DNA from: Bacteroidaceae bacterium
GTDB taxonomy: Bacteria; Bacteroidota; Bacteroidia; Bacteroidales; Bacteroidaceae
Assembly: GCA_017614895.1 (NCBI GenBank)
Contig: JAGAAZ010000070.1
Coordinates: 1 to 60,709, forward strand
DNA length: 60,709 bases
Direction of reading: 5' to 3'
Position numbers and translations under genes: made by a program. How positions within the stretch are numbered: the stretch's first letter is position 1; every line of letters starts with the position of its first letter. Positions 8,345-15,848 of this stretch are shown here, piece after piece. The notes below the pieces were generated by a model. The model had not been told where the DNA came from. It did no database searches and was given only the letters and a program-made list of their open reading frames with translations.

Positions 8345-9172
8345 CTACTGCATAATAATCAGATAAGGAGAGGATTCCCAGAACTCCTTCGCATTGGTGA
8401 TTTTCAGCGTTGTAGTGCCGTCACCATTCTTCGTCAGCGTATAGCTTGACGCAGGTTTCTCTGTCAACAGCTTGGGCGATTTCGAGTCAATCACCAAGGT
8501 ATTGAAACTGCGTGCATCCACCCGATGGAACTCGCTGTTATTGATATTGGAATAGTTGGCACGCTTCTTGCTCAACGCACTCCCCGACAGCAAACCAAGG
8601 TCTTTCAATTCATTCTTCGTCCCCACAATATAGAACACCTCATTCAGACGCTTCTCCTGCTCATTGTTCTTGGCTTTCAGATTACCTGATTCCACCGTCA
8701 GCACATCCACCCTATCACGAAGTTCTGCAATCTTGGCTTCCCTTGTCTTCACATCTTCTTCAAACTTGGCAATATTGGCACTCTTTTCCTCCAGTTGCAG
8801 GCTCAGATAATCCAGCACCCTGTTCAAATTAGCGATAGCACCTTTGTTAGACACGCTGTCGGCTGTCATGAGGTCTATCTCCGCCTTCTTCCGATCCAGC
8901 ATCTCCCTGAGCGTCCTCAGCTGTAAAAGCATCGTGTCTTTGGGAGTTGACTCGTCGAATTGGGTCAACACCAACTCCTGCGCCTGAATGGAATCAAGGC
9001 TCAATGCCACAGATTGGAGCATAGCGGTCATCTGCTCCACCTCTTGCTCCTGCAAAGATGCCTCATTCAGCATTTCCATATCAGCACCTCCAAAAACCTG
9101 AGATAATTTGTCACATGACACCAGAGCCGCAAGCACAAACCCTGCGACAAGAATCTTTACCATTTTCATCAT
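8345..9172 (-). CDS. Coiled-coil lipoprotein
   Basis: This 275-residue protein begins MMKMVKILVAGFVLAALVSC, a lipoprotein signal with Cys20 as the lipidated residue. Residues about 30-190 are heptad-rich with many Leu, Glu and Lys (for example LQLEEKSANIAKFEEDVKTREAKIAELRD, a probable long coiled coil). The C-terminal 80 residues look like a small beta domain (FHRVDARSFNTLVIDSKSPKLL). A longer in-frame extension exists upstream, but it would cross the promoter at 9203-9233, so the ATG at 9172 is preferred (9169 is also possible). Similar coiled-coil lipoproteins are found in many Bacteroidales. No function is known to me. Confidence 0.75.
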   Translation of the reverse strand: MMKMVKILVAGFVLAALVSCDKLSQVFGGADMEMLNEASLQEQEVEQMTAMLQSVALSLDSIQAQELVLTQFDESTPKDTMLLQLRTLREMLDRKKAEIDLMTADSVSNKGAIANLNRVLDYLSLQLEEKSANIAKFEEDVKTREAKIAELRDRVDVLTVESGNLKAKNNEQEKRLNEVFYIVGTKNELKDLGLLSGSALSKKRANYSNINNSEFHRVDARSFNTLVIDSKSPKLLTEKPASSYTLTKNGDGTTTLKITNAKEFWESSPYLIIMQ

Positions 9173-9202
9173 CGGATCATCATAATTCTTTGTAAAACGT
9201 TG

Positions 9203-9233
9203 CAAATGTAGGCATTTTAGTCTTCTCCGCAAA
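9203..9233 (-). promoter_or_regulatory. Promoter for the coiled-coil lipoprotein
   Basis: On the minus strand, TTTG (9230-9233), a 19-nt spacer and TACATTTG (9203-9210) fit the consensus. It is back to back with the rightward promoter at 9254. Confidence 0.8.
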
Positions 9234-9253
9234 AGAAAACCAATAAAAAATCG

Positions 9254-9261
9254 TAACTTTG
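9254..9261 (+). promoter_or_regulatory. -7 box for the DUF4369/thioredoxin-fold lipoprotein
   Basis: TCG-TAACTTTGC lies 17 nt before the ATG at 9279. No TTTG -33 box is visible. It forms a divergent pair with the promoter at 9203-9233. Confidence 0.7.
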
Positions 9262-9278
9262 CAAAAATTTCAAAAACA

Positions 9279-10433
9279 ATGAAGAAAATACTGACAATTA
9301 TAACTGTGGGTGCCATGATGCTGGTTGCCTGCGACAAGACTCCGAAGTTCCAAGTGGAAGGAACAATTGAGGGAGCAAAGGACTCGATGCTGTACTTCAC
9401 ACAAAGCACGCTGGATGGGGTGCAGAAGTTGGATTCTGTGAAGTTGAAGGAGGACGGAGCATTTTCGTTCAAGGCTGTGGCTCCGACGGAGGCACCAGAG
9501 TTTTATGCCTTACAGATTGGGAAACATATCATCAATTTCTCTGTTGACAGCACAGAGAACATCACCATCACGGCTCAACTGCCAACGATGGAACGGGACT
9601 ACACCATCGAGGGCAATGAAAGCAGCAAGAAAATCAAGGAAATCAGTCGGATGCAGCAGAAAGTGCAGGCTCGGATTGTAGCGTTTGAGAAGAATGAAGA
9701 TATGCTGCCAGGCGACCAGCGAGACAGCATCCAAAACACCCTCAACATCTATAAGGAACAGATGAAGATGAATTACATCTTCACCGACCCAGCATCAGCT
9801 GCAGCTTACTATGCCGTGTGCCAAAGCATCACAGACTTGGGAGGCACTTTCATGCTGTTCAACCCACTCACCGACCGCAACGATGTGAAGTGCTACGCCA
9901 CTGTGGCGAACGCTTGGGACAATACTTATCATGATGCACCACGCACACAGCAACTCTGCAACATGGCCATCAAGGGGATGGACAACACGGCGGCTCCTCA
10001 ACAGAAGGTGCTCGACGTAGATGAAAGCAAGGTGGCAGAAACTGGCATCATTGACATCAACCTGCCCGACATCAACAGCAAGATGCGCAGCATCAAGGAA
10101 CTGAAGGGGAAGGTGGCACTCATCGACTTCACCATCTATGGAGCGAAAGAATCAGCAGAGCGCACCCGACTGTTGCGTTCACTCTACGAGAAATACCACG
10201 CACAGGGTTTTGAGATTTACCAGATTTCCCTCGATCAGGACATTCATTTCTGGAAATTCTCATGCGAAAACCTCCCTTGGGTGTGTGTGCACGAAACGGA
10301 CGGAGTTGCCACCAATATATATAATGTGACCGACATCCCCACTTTCTTCCTCGTGAACAGGGACAACGAAATTGTCCTCCGCAGCGACTTCATGGAAGGC
10401 ACATTGGAGGACAATATTCAAAAACTATTATAA
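9279..10433 (+). CDS. DUF4369 thioredoxin-fold lipoprotein lacking the CxxC site
   Basis: This 384-residue lipoprotein (signal MKKILTIITVGAMMLVAC, Cys18) has an N-terminal DUF4369 beta domain (FQVEGTIEGAKDSMLYF), a helical middle and a C-terminal TlpA-like thioredoxin fold. Where active members have WCxxC, this one reads FTIYGAKESAE (about 284-294), so both catalytic cysteines are gone. The cis-proline motif DIPTFF (Pro354) and the final edge strands are kept. It is therefore unlikely to be a disulfide oxidoreductase and may bind a ligand or partner at the old active-site face. Its stop is 4 bp from the stop of the convergent guanylyltransferase gene. Confidence 0.85.
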   Translation: MKKILTIITVGAMMLVACDKTPKFQVEGTIEGAKDSMLYFTQSTLDGVQKLDSVKLKEDGAFSFKAVAPTEAPEFYALQIGKHIINFSVDSTENITITAQLPTMERDYTIEGNESSKKIKEISRMQQKVQARIVAFEKNEDMLPGDQRDSIQNTLNIYKEQMKMNYIFTDPASAAAYYAVCQSITDLGGTFMLFNPLTDRNDVKCYATVANAWDNTYHDAPRTQQLCNMAIKGMDNTAAPQQKVLDVDESKVAETGIIDINLPDINSKMRSIKELKGKVALIDFTIYGAKESAERTRLLRSLYEKYHAQGFEIYQISLDQDIHFWKFSCENLPWVCVHETDGVATNIYNVTDIPTFFLVNRDNEIVLRSDFMEGTLEDNIQKLL

Positions 10434-10437
10434 AGTT

Positions 10438-11526
10438 TTACACGTATTCTTCACCCAAGTTCAGTTGTGCATCATTCACAAACTTGCGGATGTTCTTTTG
10501 GTCGCCTTTCTTGCAGATGACCAGCACATTGCCTTCTTCCACCACAACATAGTCTTCGAGCCCCTGCACCACAGCAACGTGTCCATCGGGCAGTTTGATG
10601 ATGCAGTCCTTGCAGTCGTAGAGGAGGGACTTGGAGTCGATGACCACATTGCCCATGTCTGATTGCGGTAGGGCTTCGTGCACAGCAGCCCACGTACCCA
10701 GATCTGCCCATCCGAAGTGGCAGAGCATCACATCCACGTTGTCAGACTTTTCGAGCACACTCTGTTCGAGGCTCATGTTTGGGCACTTCGTGAAGAGCTC
10801 CATCAGAAGGTCGGCAATGTAATCGCCTGCAGCATACTGTTCCATCACATGCTCCACGATGCCGGCAAACTCCTCGCTGGCACCCTTCAGCGCATTCAGG
10901 AACGTGTCTGCGCCCCACAGGAAAAGACCTGTGTTCCACAAGAATTCACCACTCTCATAGAAAATTTTGGCAAACTCGTTGGCTGGCTTCTCCGTGAAGC
11001 TTCTCACTTTATAGATGTGTGCGTTGTTCTCCAACTCTTCTGCCATTTGGATGTAACCATAGGAGACTTCAGGACGGCTGGGCTTAGCGCCCATCGTCAG
11101 TTGCACATCATTTTTGCCCACAAATTCCAGTCCTCGCAACACGTCCTCTTGGAAAGCATCGTAGTCGGTGATGTTCTGGTCAGAAGGGCTGACGATGAAT
11201 CTGCCCTCTGCACAGCGGCGTTTCACTTCCATTGCAGCCCACGTCACAGCTGGCACCGTATTTCTGCGCATCGGCTCCATGAGGATGTTCTCATACTTGA
11301 TGCCAGGAATCTGATCCGTCACCAATTGCCGATAATGCTCGTTTGTCACGATGATAATGTTGTCTGTGTCGATAAAACTTGCAAATCTCTCGAAGGTCAT
11401 TTGGAGCAAAGATTTGCCCGTCCCCAGCACATCAATGAACTGCTTGGGCTTTTTCTCACGGCTCATTGGCCACAGGCGAGAACCCATTCCACCTGCCAAT
11501 ATCACACAATAATTTCTCTTGTCCAT
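10438..11526 (-). CDS. manC: Mannose-1-phosphate guanylyltransferase
   Basis: This 362-residue enzyme makes GDP-mannose from mannose-1-phosphate and GTP for surface polysaccharides. The nucleotide-binding signature VILAGGMGSRLWPMSREKKP is at the N-terminus. FTEKPA, a GMP-type substrate motif, is also present, and the left-handed beta-helix-like C-terminus follows. The length matches the one-domain GMP form; the isomerase domain of bifunctional ManC is absent. The ATG at 11526 is preceded by AAGG five bases upstream, a rare visible Shine-Dalgarno here; a GTG at 11532 is less likely. No other GDP-sugar gene is adjacent. Confidence 0.92.
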   Translation of the reverse strand: MDKRNYCVILAGGMGSRLWPMSREKKPKQFIDVLGTGKSLLQMTFERFASFIDTDNIIIVTNEHYRQLVTDQIPGIKYENILMEPMRRNTVPAVTWAAMEVKRRCAEGRFIVSPSDQNITDYDAFQEDVLRGLEFVGKNDVQLTMGAKPSRPEVSYGYIQMAEELENNAHIYKVRSFTEKPANEFAKIFYESGEFLWNTGLFLWGADTFLNALKGASEEFAGIVEHVMEQYAAGDYIADLLMELFTKCPNMSLEQSVLEKSDNVDVMLCHFGWADLGTWAAVHEALPQSDMGNVVIDSKSLLYDCKDCIIKLPDGHVAVVQGLEDYVVVEEGNVLVICKKGDQKNIRKFVNDAQLNLGEEYV

Positions 11527-11582
11527 ATTCACCTTATCGTTTTAGTCGGAAAATTTAGGTTAGTATTCACTGTTGTGCTGCG

Positions 11583-11960
11583 TCACTTCTTCTGCTTCGA
11601 TGCACCAGAAGTGCCATCCGTTGACGCCTGTTTCGTTGCGCCCGATGTGCCATCCACTGGTGTCTGCTTTTCACCGTTGCTCACCACCGTCGCTTCATAA
11701 CCTGCCTTCTTCAGGGCAGCAATCAGTTTCTTTTGGTCAGTCTTGTCGGCATCGTAGGTCACCAGCACCTGCTGTGCGGAAAAATTGGCTTCCACCTTCT
11801 TCACGCCAGGCTTCAGTCTCAACACGTCTCTCACCTTCGTTTGAGCCTCCACGTTCTGCACGGCAGGCGAAGTCTTTACCACCAGCACTTTCAGCTCTTT
11901 TGCCACCGTTGTAGCACACATCATCAGTGCCACAGCCATCAAAGTCAATGTCTTCTTCAT
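11583..11960 (-). CDS. Secreted HMA-like domain protein without metal-binding cysteines
   Basis: This 125-residue protein has a signal peptide (to about residue 20), then a ferredoxin-like HMA fold: LKVLVVKTSP, VRDVLRLKPGVKKVEANFSAQ and TYDADKTDQKKLIAALKKAGYEA. Heavy-metal-associated domains carry GMTCxxC in the first loop; here the loop reads TSPAVQN, so copper or zinc binding by that site is not expected. The tail repeats DGTSGA twice (DGTSGATKQ and DGTSGASKQ) and ends in lysines. It may have kept the protein-interaction face only. It is probably monocistronic, with the promoter box at 11995. Confidence 0.8.
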   Translation of the reverse strand: MKKTLTLMAVALMMCATTVAKELKVLVVKTSPAVQNVEAQTKVRDVLRLKPGVKKVEANFSAQQVLVTYDADKTDQKKLIAALKKAGYEATVVSNGEKQTPVDGTSGATKQASTDGTSGASKQKK

Positions 11961-11994
11961 ATAGTCTTGGTTTGTTTAATTTCAAATTCAATCG

Positions 11995-12002
11995 CAAAGA
12001 TA
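11995..12002 (-). promoter_or_regulatory. -7 box for the HMA-like gene
   Basis: GC-flanked TATCTTTG on the minus strand lies 35 nt upstream of the start. No clear -33 element. Confidence 0.6.
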
Positions 12003-12136
12003 CACATTTTCTGTAATGTATTCTCCATCCGACAAGTTCAAATCCTATTTTTCCATTTTTTTAACGCTTTATTCTGCCAATTTGTGTACCGTTGACTTCG
12101 CCCAAGGTACTCACGTTCGGAAAAATCAAAATTAAT

Positions 12137-12167
12137 TTTGTTTTTCTCTCACTTAATCGTACCTTTG
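12137..12167 (+). promoter_or_regulatory. Promoter of the FecE-like ABC ATPase gene
   Basis: TTTG (12137-12140), a 19-nt spacer and TACCTTTG (12160-12167). The ATG begins only 9 nt after the -7 box, so the mRNA leader must be very short. The core 12147-12168 is shared with promoters at 1061 and 59991. Confidence 0.85.
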
Positions 12168-12175
12168 CACTCATT

Positions 12176-13252
12176 ATGAGCATATCCATTGAATTGAAGA
12201 ACCTGACGACAGGTTATAAGGTGAAGGGCGGTGAGAAGGTCATCGCCAGAGGTTTGAATGCATCGCTGAACAGTGGCGAGATGATTTGTTTGCTGGGTCC
12301 TAATGGGGCAGGAAAATCAACGTTGCTGCGTACTTTAGCTGCTTTTCAGCCTGCATTGGGAGGTACGGTGGAGGTGATGGGACAGAACATCAAGAAGTAT
12401 CAGAGCAAGGAATTGGCACAACTGATGAGTGTGGTGCTGACAGACAACTCGGACATCAAGAATATGACAGCCGAAGAGGTAGTGGCGATGGGACGAAGTC
12501 CGTACACTGGTTTCTGGGGCAAACTGCGCGAGAAGGACAAGTTGGTAGTGAAGAAAAGTCTTGGATGGGTTGGTATTGAGGAACTGGCTCCACGAAAGAT
12601 GCAGACGCTCTCTGACGGTGAAAGGCAGAAGGTGATGATCGCCAAAGCGATTGCGCAAGAGACGCCCATCATCCTGTTGGACGAGCCGACCGCCTATCTC
12701 GACTATCCGAGCAAAATCGCAATGATGCTCCTGTTGCATCGTCTGGCAAAGGCACTGAAGAAGACCGTCTTCATGAGTACGCACGATTTGGAACACGCCT
12801 TGCAAGTAGCAGATCAAGTGTGGTTGCTCGACCATGAGAAGGGACTGACCACTGGTATGCCTGAAGATCTGAGTATTGATGGCAGCATTGAAGAATATTT
12901 CGCCAAAGAGAATATGCAGTTCGACCGTGAGTCGTGCACCTTCTCCATTGAACATGAGACAGCCAGAGACATTATCGTAGAGGGCAAGAAAGACTCGCTC
13001 GAATATCGACTTTGTTGCAAGGCATTGATGCGAAACGGGATGAAGCCTGTCGCATCGGCAGAGGGCACTAATGCCACTACAGATGTGACCATCAAGATAC
13101 CAGGTGACGGCACCTATCGTCTGATAGAAAAAGGTAAGGAGACTGTGAAGGTGGAGAAGATGGCGCATCTGTTGCACATGATTGTGCCAGCCATCACCAA
13201 ATATCATATATCAGCCATCCGTGAGGCTGCCGAAATGAATCAATACGAATAA
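12176..13252 (+). CDS. ABC transporter ATPase, FecE/BtuD type, with C-terminal extension
   Basis: This 358-residue ATPase has Walker A GPNGAGKST (residues 41-49), the signature LSDGERQ (145-151) and Walker B IILLDEPT. The family energises uptake of iron-siderophore, haem or cobalamin. Usual length is about 255, so roughly 100 extra residues follow the ATPase core; they include ALMRNGMKPVASAEGTN and VTIKIPGDGTYRLIEKGK and I do not recognise them. No permease or binding protein is adjacent, so it serves a transporter encoded elsewhere. An in-frame upstream extension would cross the promoter, so I take the ATG at 12176, which leaves a leader of only a few nucleotides. Confidence 0.88.
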   Translation: MSISIELKNLTTGYKVKGGEKVIARGLNASLNSGEMICLLGPNGAGKSTLLRTLAAFQPALGGTVEVMGQNIKKYQSKELAQLMSVVLTDNSDIKNMTAEEVVAMGRSPYTGFWGKLREKDKLVVKKSLGWVGIEELAPRKMQTLSDGERQKVMIAKAIAQETPIILLDEPTAYLDYPSKIAMMLLLHRLAKALKKTVFMSTHDLEHALQVADQVWLLDHEKGLTTGMPEDLSIDGSIEEYFAKENMQFDRESCTFSIEHETARDIIVEGKKDSLEYRLCCKALMRNGMKPVASAEGTNATTDVTIKIPGDGTYRLIEKGKETVKVEKMAHLLHMIVPAITKYHISAIREAAEMNQYE

Positions 13253-13266
13253 TATTCGTCATCATT

Positions 13267-15039
13267 ATGCCAAGCCCCTATCTCGAAATCAAAGGACTGA
13301 CCAAACGCATCGGACATCGTGTGCTGTTTGAGGATATCTCGTTCACGATCAATGAGCGTGAGCACATTGGACTCATTGCCAAGAACGGAACGGGCAAATC
13401 CACCTTGCTCAGCATCATCGCAGGGAAAGAAGGCGACGATGGGGGCACGATGATTTTTCGCAACGACCTGAAAGTGGGCTATCTGGAACAAACACCCACC
13501 ATCAATGCACAGGAATTGGAGGGAAAGAACGACGAATACATGCAACGGTACAAGCGATTCCTCACACAGATGAAAATCACAGAGGAGGAAGCTGCGCGAC
13601 CTGAAGCCCAATTAAGTGGTGGACAAGTGAAGAGAATCGCATTGTCGAGAGTGCTAGCAGGTGAACCAGATCTGCTCATTCTTGACGAGCCCACCAACCA
13701 CCTGGATTTGGAGATGATTGAATGGCTCGAAAACATTCTCAGCCGTTCGACGATGGCGATTCTGATGGTGACGCATGACCGTTATTTCCTCGACCGTATC
13801 TGTTCGAGCATCATTGAGATGGATAACTCGCGCATCTACACGTATAAAGGCAACTACTCTTACTATCTAGAGAAGCGGCAAGAGCGTATCGACAACATGA
13901 ATGCGGAGATTGCACGCGCGAACAACTTATATAGAACAGAGCTGGAATGGATGCGTAGCACTCCTTGTGCCCGTACCTCGAAAGCACGATACAGAATCGA
14001 ATCTTTCTACGAACTGGAGAAGCGTGCCAAGCAACGCATTGAGGAACGGAATGTGCGATTGGAGATGGGGGGCACGTACATCGGCAACAAAATTTTTGAG
14101 GCAAGGAACGTATGCAAGGCATTTGGCGATCACATCATCCTCAAAGACTTCAACTATAACTTTGCACGCTACGAGAAATTAGGCATTGTAGGCAATAATG
14201 GTACAGGAAAATCCACCTTCGTGAAAATGCTCTTAGGTATTGAGCCACATGACAGTGGTCGCATTGACATCGGTAAAACGGTACGTTTCGGTTACTACTC
14301 CCAGCAGGGGATGGCATTCAGGGATGACCAGAAAGTGATTGATGCCGTTAGGGACATTGCGGAGTATGTGGATATGGGCAACGGAGAGAAATTGTCTGCC
14401 GGTCAGTTCTTGCAGCACTTCCTTTTTACACCAGAAGAACAATACAGTTACATCTATAAACTGAGTGGTGGAGAGAGGCGCAGACTTTATCTCTGCACAG
14501 TATTGATGAAGGCTCCTAATTTCCTCATCCTCGATGAGCCCACCAATGACCTTGACATCGTGACCTTGCAGATATTGGAAGACTATCTGAAGAACTTTCA
14601 TGGTTGTATCATCATCGTGAGCCACGACCGTTATTTTATGGATAGAGTGGTTGACCACACGTTGGTGTTTCAGGGTGATGGAAACATTCAGGACTTTCCT
14701 GGCAGTTATAGTCAGTATCGTCAATGGAAGAAGCAGAATGATAAAGAGCAAGGGGCGAAGAGCAAGGAGCAAGGGGTAAGGAGCAAGGAGCAAGAGAAGT
14801 CTGATGGGAGGAATCAGAACCGTGCCCGTCGCCTCACTTTTAAGGAACGCCAGGAGTTCAATCAACTGGAAAAGGACATTGCTGCCCTCGAAGCAGAAAA
14901 GAAACAAATAGAGACCGCCCTTTGTGGAGGCACCACCTCTGTGGAGGAAATCACCAACATGAGCAAGCGACTCCCCATATTGACTGAAGAATTGGAAGAA
15001 AAGGAAATGCGTTGGCTCGAACTATCAGAATTTGCATAA
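13267..15039 (+). CDS. ABC-F ATPase (Uup/Ydi-type translation factor family)
   Basis: This 590-residue protein has two ABC domains in tandem (Walker A KNGTGKST and NNGTGKST; signatures LSGGQ and LSGGE), joined by the charged ABC-F linker around residues 235-265 and without membrane segments. ABC-F proteins act on the ribosome, in translation rescue or antibiotic protection. The C-terminal 75 residues form a basic coiled coil (EFNQLEKDIAALEAEKKQIE), typical of the Uup group. Residues about 493-511 are encoded by an in-frame heptamer array and read KEQGAKSKEQGVRSKEQEKS. It follows the FecE-like gene by 14 bp, and engB starts 2 bp after it, so the three form an operon. Confidence 0.92.
   Translation: MPSPYLEIKGLTKRIGHRVLFEDISFTINEREHIGLIAKNGTGKSTLLSIIAGKEGDDGGTMIFRNDLKVGYLEQTPTINAQELEGKNDEYMQRYKRFLTQMKITEEEAARPEAQLSGGQVKRIALSRVLAGEPDLLILDEPTNHLDLEMIEWLENILSRSTMAILMVTHDRYFLDRICSSIIEMDNSRIYTYKGNYSYYLEKRQERIDNMNAEIARANNLYRTELEWMRSTPCARTSKARYRIESFYELEKRAKQRIEERNVRLEMGGTYIGNKIFEARNVCKAFGDHIILKDFNYNFARYEKLGIVGNNGTGKSTFVKMLLGIEPHDSGRIDIGKTVRFGYYSQQGMAFRDDQKVIDAVRDIAEYVDMGNGEKLSAGQFLQHFLFTPEEQYSYIYKLSGGERRRLYLCTVLMKAPNFLILDEPTNDLDIVTLQILEDYLKNFHGCIIIVSHDRYFMDRVVDHTLVFQGDGNIQDFPGSYSQYRQWKKQNDKEQGAKSKEQGVRSKEQEKSDGRNQNRARRLTFKERQEFNQLEKDIAALEAEKKQIETALCGGTTSVEEITNMSKRLPILTEELEEKEMRWLELSEFA
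14743..14798 (+). repeat. In-frame GGAGCAA heptamer array inside the ABC-F gene
   Basis: Degenerate copies of GGAGCAA/GGGGCRA with period 7 encode the repeat KEQGxxS. It lies in the linker between the second ATPase domain and the C-terminal coiled coil, where extra residues are tolerable. Confidence 0.9.
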
Positions 15040-15041
15040 CA

Positions 15042-15638
15042 ATGAACATCACATCAGCCACCTACGTCGGCTCTAAGCCCAACCACACCCAATGCCCCAA
15101 CGATGGACGTCCAGAATATGCGTTCATCGGACGAAGCAACGTGGGCAAATCATCGCTCATCAATGCGCTCACAGGCAGGAAGAACCTTGCCCTCACTTCC
15201 TCTACCCCAGGCAAGACGATGTGCATCAACCACTTCTTGATCAACGAACGGTGGTACATTGTCGATTTGCCCGGTTATGGATATGCTCAGCGTGGGAAGA
15301 AGGCCGTAGAGAAGTTGAAGACGATGATCAGCAGTTATGTGCTGGAGCGTGAGCAACTGACCTGTTTGTTCGTGCTGATTGACATCCGTCACGACCCTCA
15401 GCAAGTGGACTTAGCTTTTCTGCATTTCCTTGGAAGCAACGGTGTTCCCTTCGCTATCGTCTTCACGAAGGCAGACAAACTCTCTCCTTCGAAAGTGAAG
15501 CCAGCTGCTGAGAAATACCTCAATGTGCTGAAAGAGGAATGGGAGGAATTGCCCCCCTATTTCATCACCAGTGCCACCAGCAAGTTGGGCAAGGAAGAAT
15601 TGTTAGATTACATCGAAAACATCAATAAAAACCTTTAA
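15042..15638 (+). CDS. engB: Ribosome biogenesis GTPase EngB/YsxC
   Basis: This 198-residue GTPase is needed for late 50S subunit assembly and is usually essential. Motifs: G1 GRSNVGKSS (30-38), G3 DLPGYGYA and G4 TKAD. The length is normal. The ATG at 15042 follows the ABC-F stop by 2 bp; an upstream in-frame start would overlap that gene by 28 bp and is not needed. It ends at a strong terminator. Confidence 0.95.
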   Translation: MNITSATYVGSKPNHTQCPNDGRPEYAFIGRSNVGKSSLINALTGRKNLALTSSTPGKTMCINHFLINERWYIVDLPGYGYAQRGKKAVEKLKTMISSYVLEREQLTCLFVLIDIRHDPQQVDLAFLHFLGSNGVPFAIVFTKADKLSPSKVKPAAEKYLNVLKEEWEELPPYFITSATSKLGKEELLDYIENINKNL

Positions 15639-15643
15639 AAAAC

Positions 15644-15674
15644 GCTCAGGAGAACCTTCCTGAGCATTTTTTTT
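15644..15674 (+). terminator. Rho-independent terminator after engB
   Basis: Stem GCTCAGGA ... TCCTGAGC (8 bp, 6-nt loop) followed by eight T. Confidence 0.92.
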
Positions 15675-15683
15675 GCGAAAGTA

Positions 15684-15714
15684 TTTGCAGAATCAAAAAT
15701 AATCACTACTTTTG
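15684..15714 (+). promoter_or_regulatory. rho: rho promoter
   Basis: TTTG (15684-15687), a 19-nt spacer and TACTTTTG (15707-15714). It predicts a leader of roughly 130 nt. Confidence 0.85.
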
Positions 15715-15807
15715 CACCATCTTTTTGGGACATCCGAAATACATTTAGGAAACGAAACATTGTCTCAAAAAAAATCTCAAACATCATTCTAAACTATTTT
15801 TAAGGTC

Positions 15808-15828
15808 TTGCGGTTTAACCAACCGCAA
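15808..15828 (+). promoter_or_regulatory. rho: Stem-loop in the rho leader
   Basis: A perfect 8-bp stem TTGCGGTT / AACCGCAA with the 5-nt loop TAACC ends 20 nt before the rho ATG. There is no T tract after it, so it is not a terminator. Rho is autoregulated through its leader in other bacteria; whether this hairpin takes part is inference. Confidence 0.6.
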
Positions 15829-15848
15829 TCCCAACAAATCAATATTTT

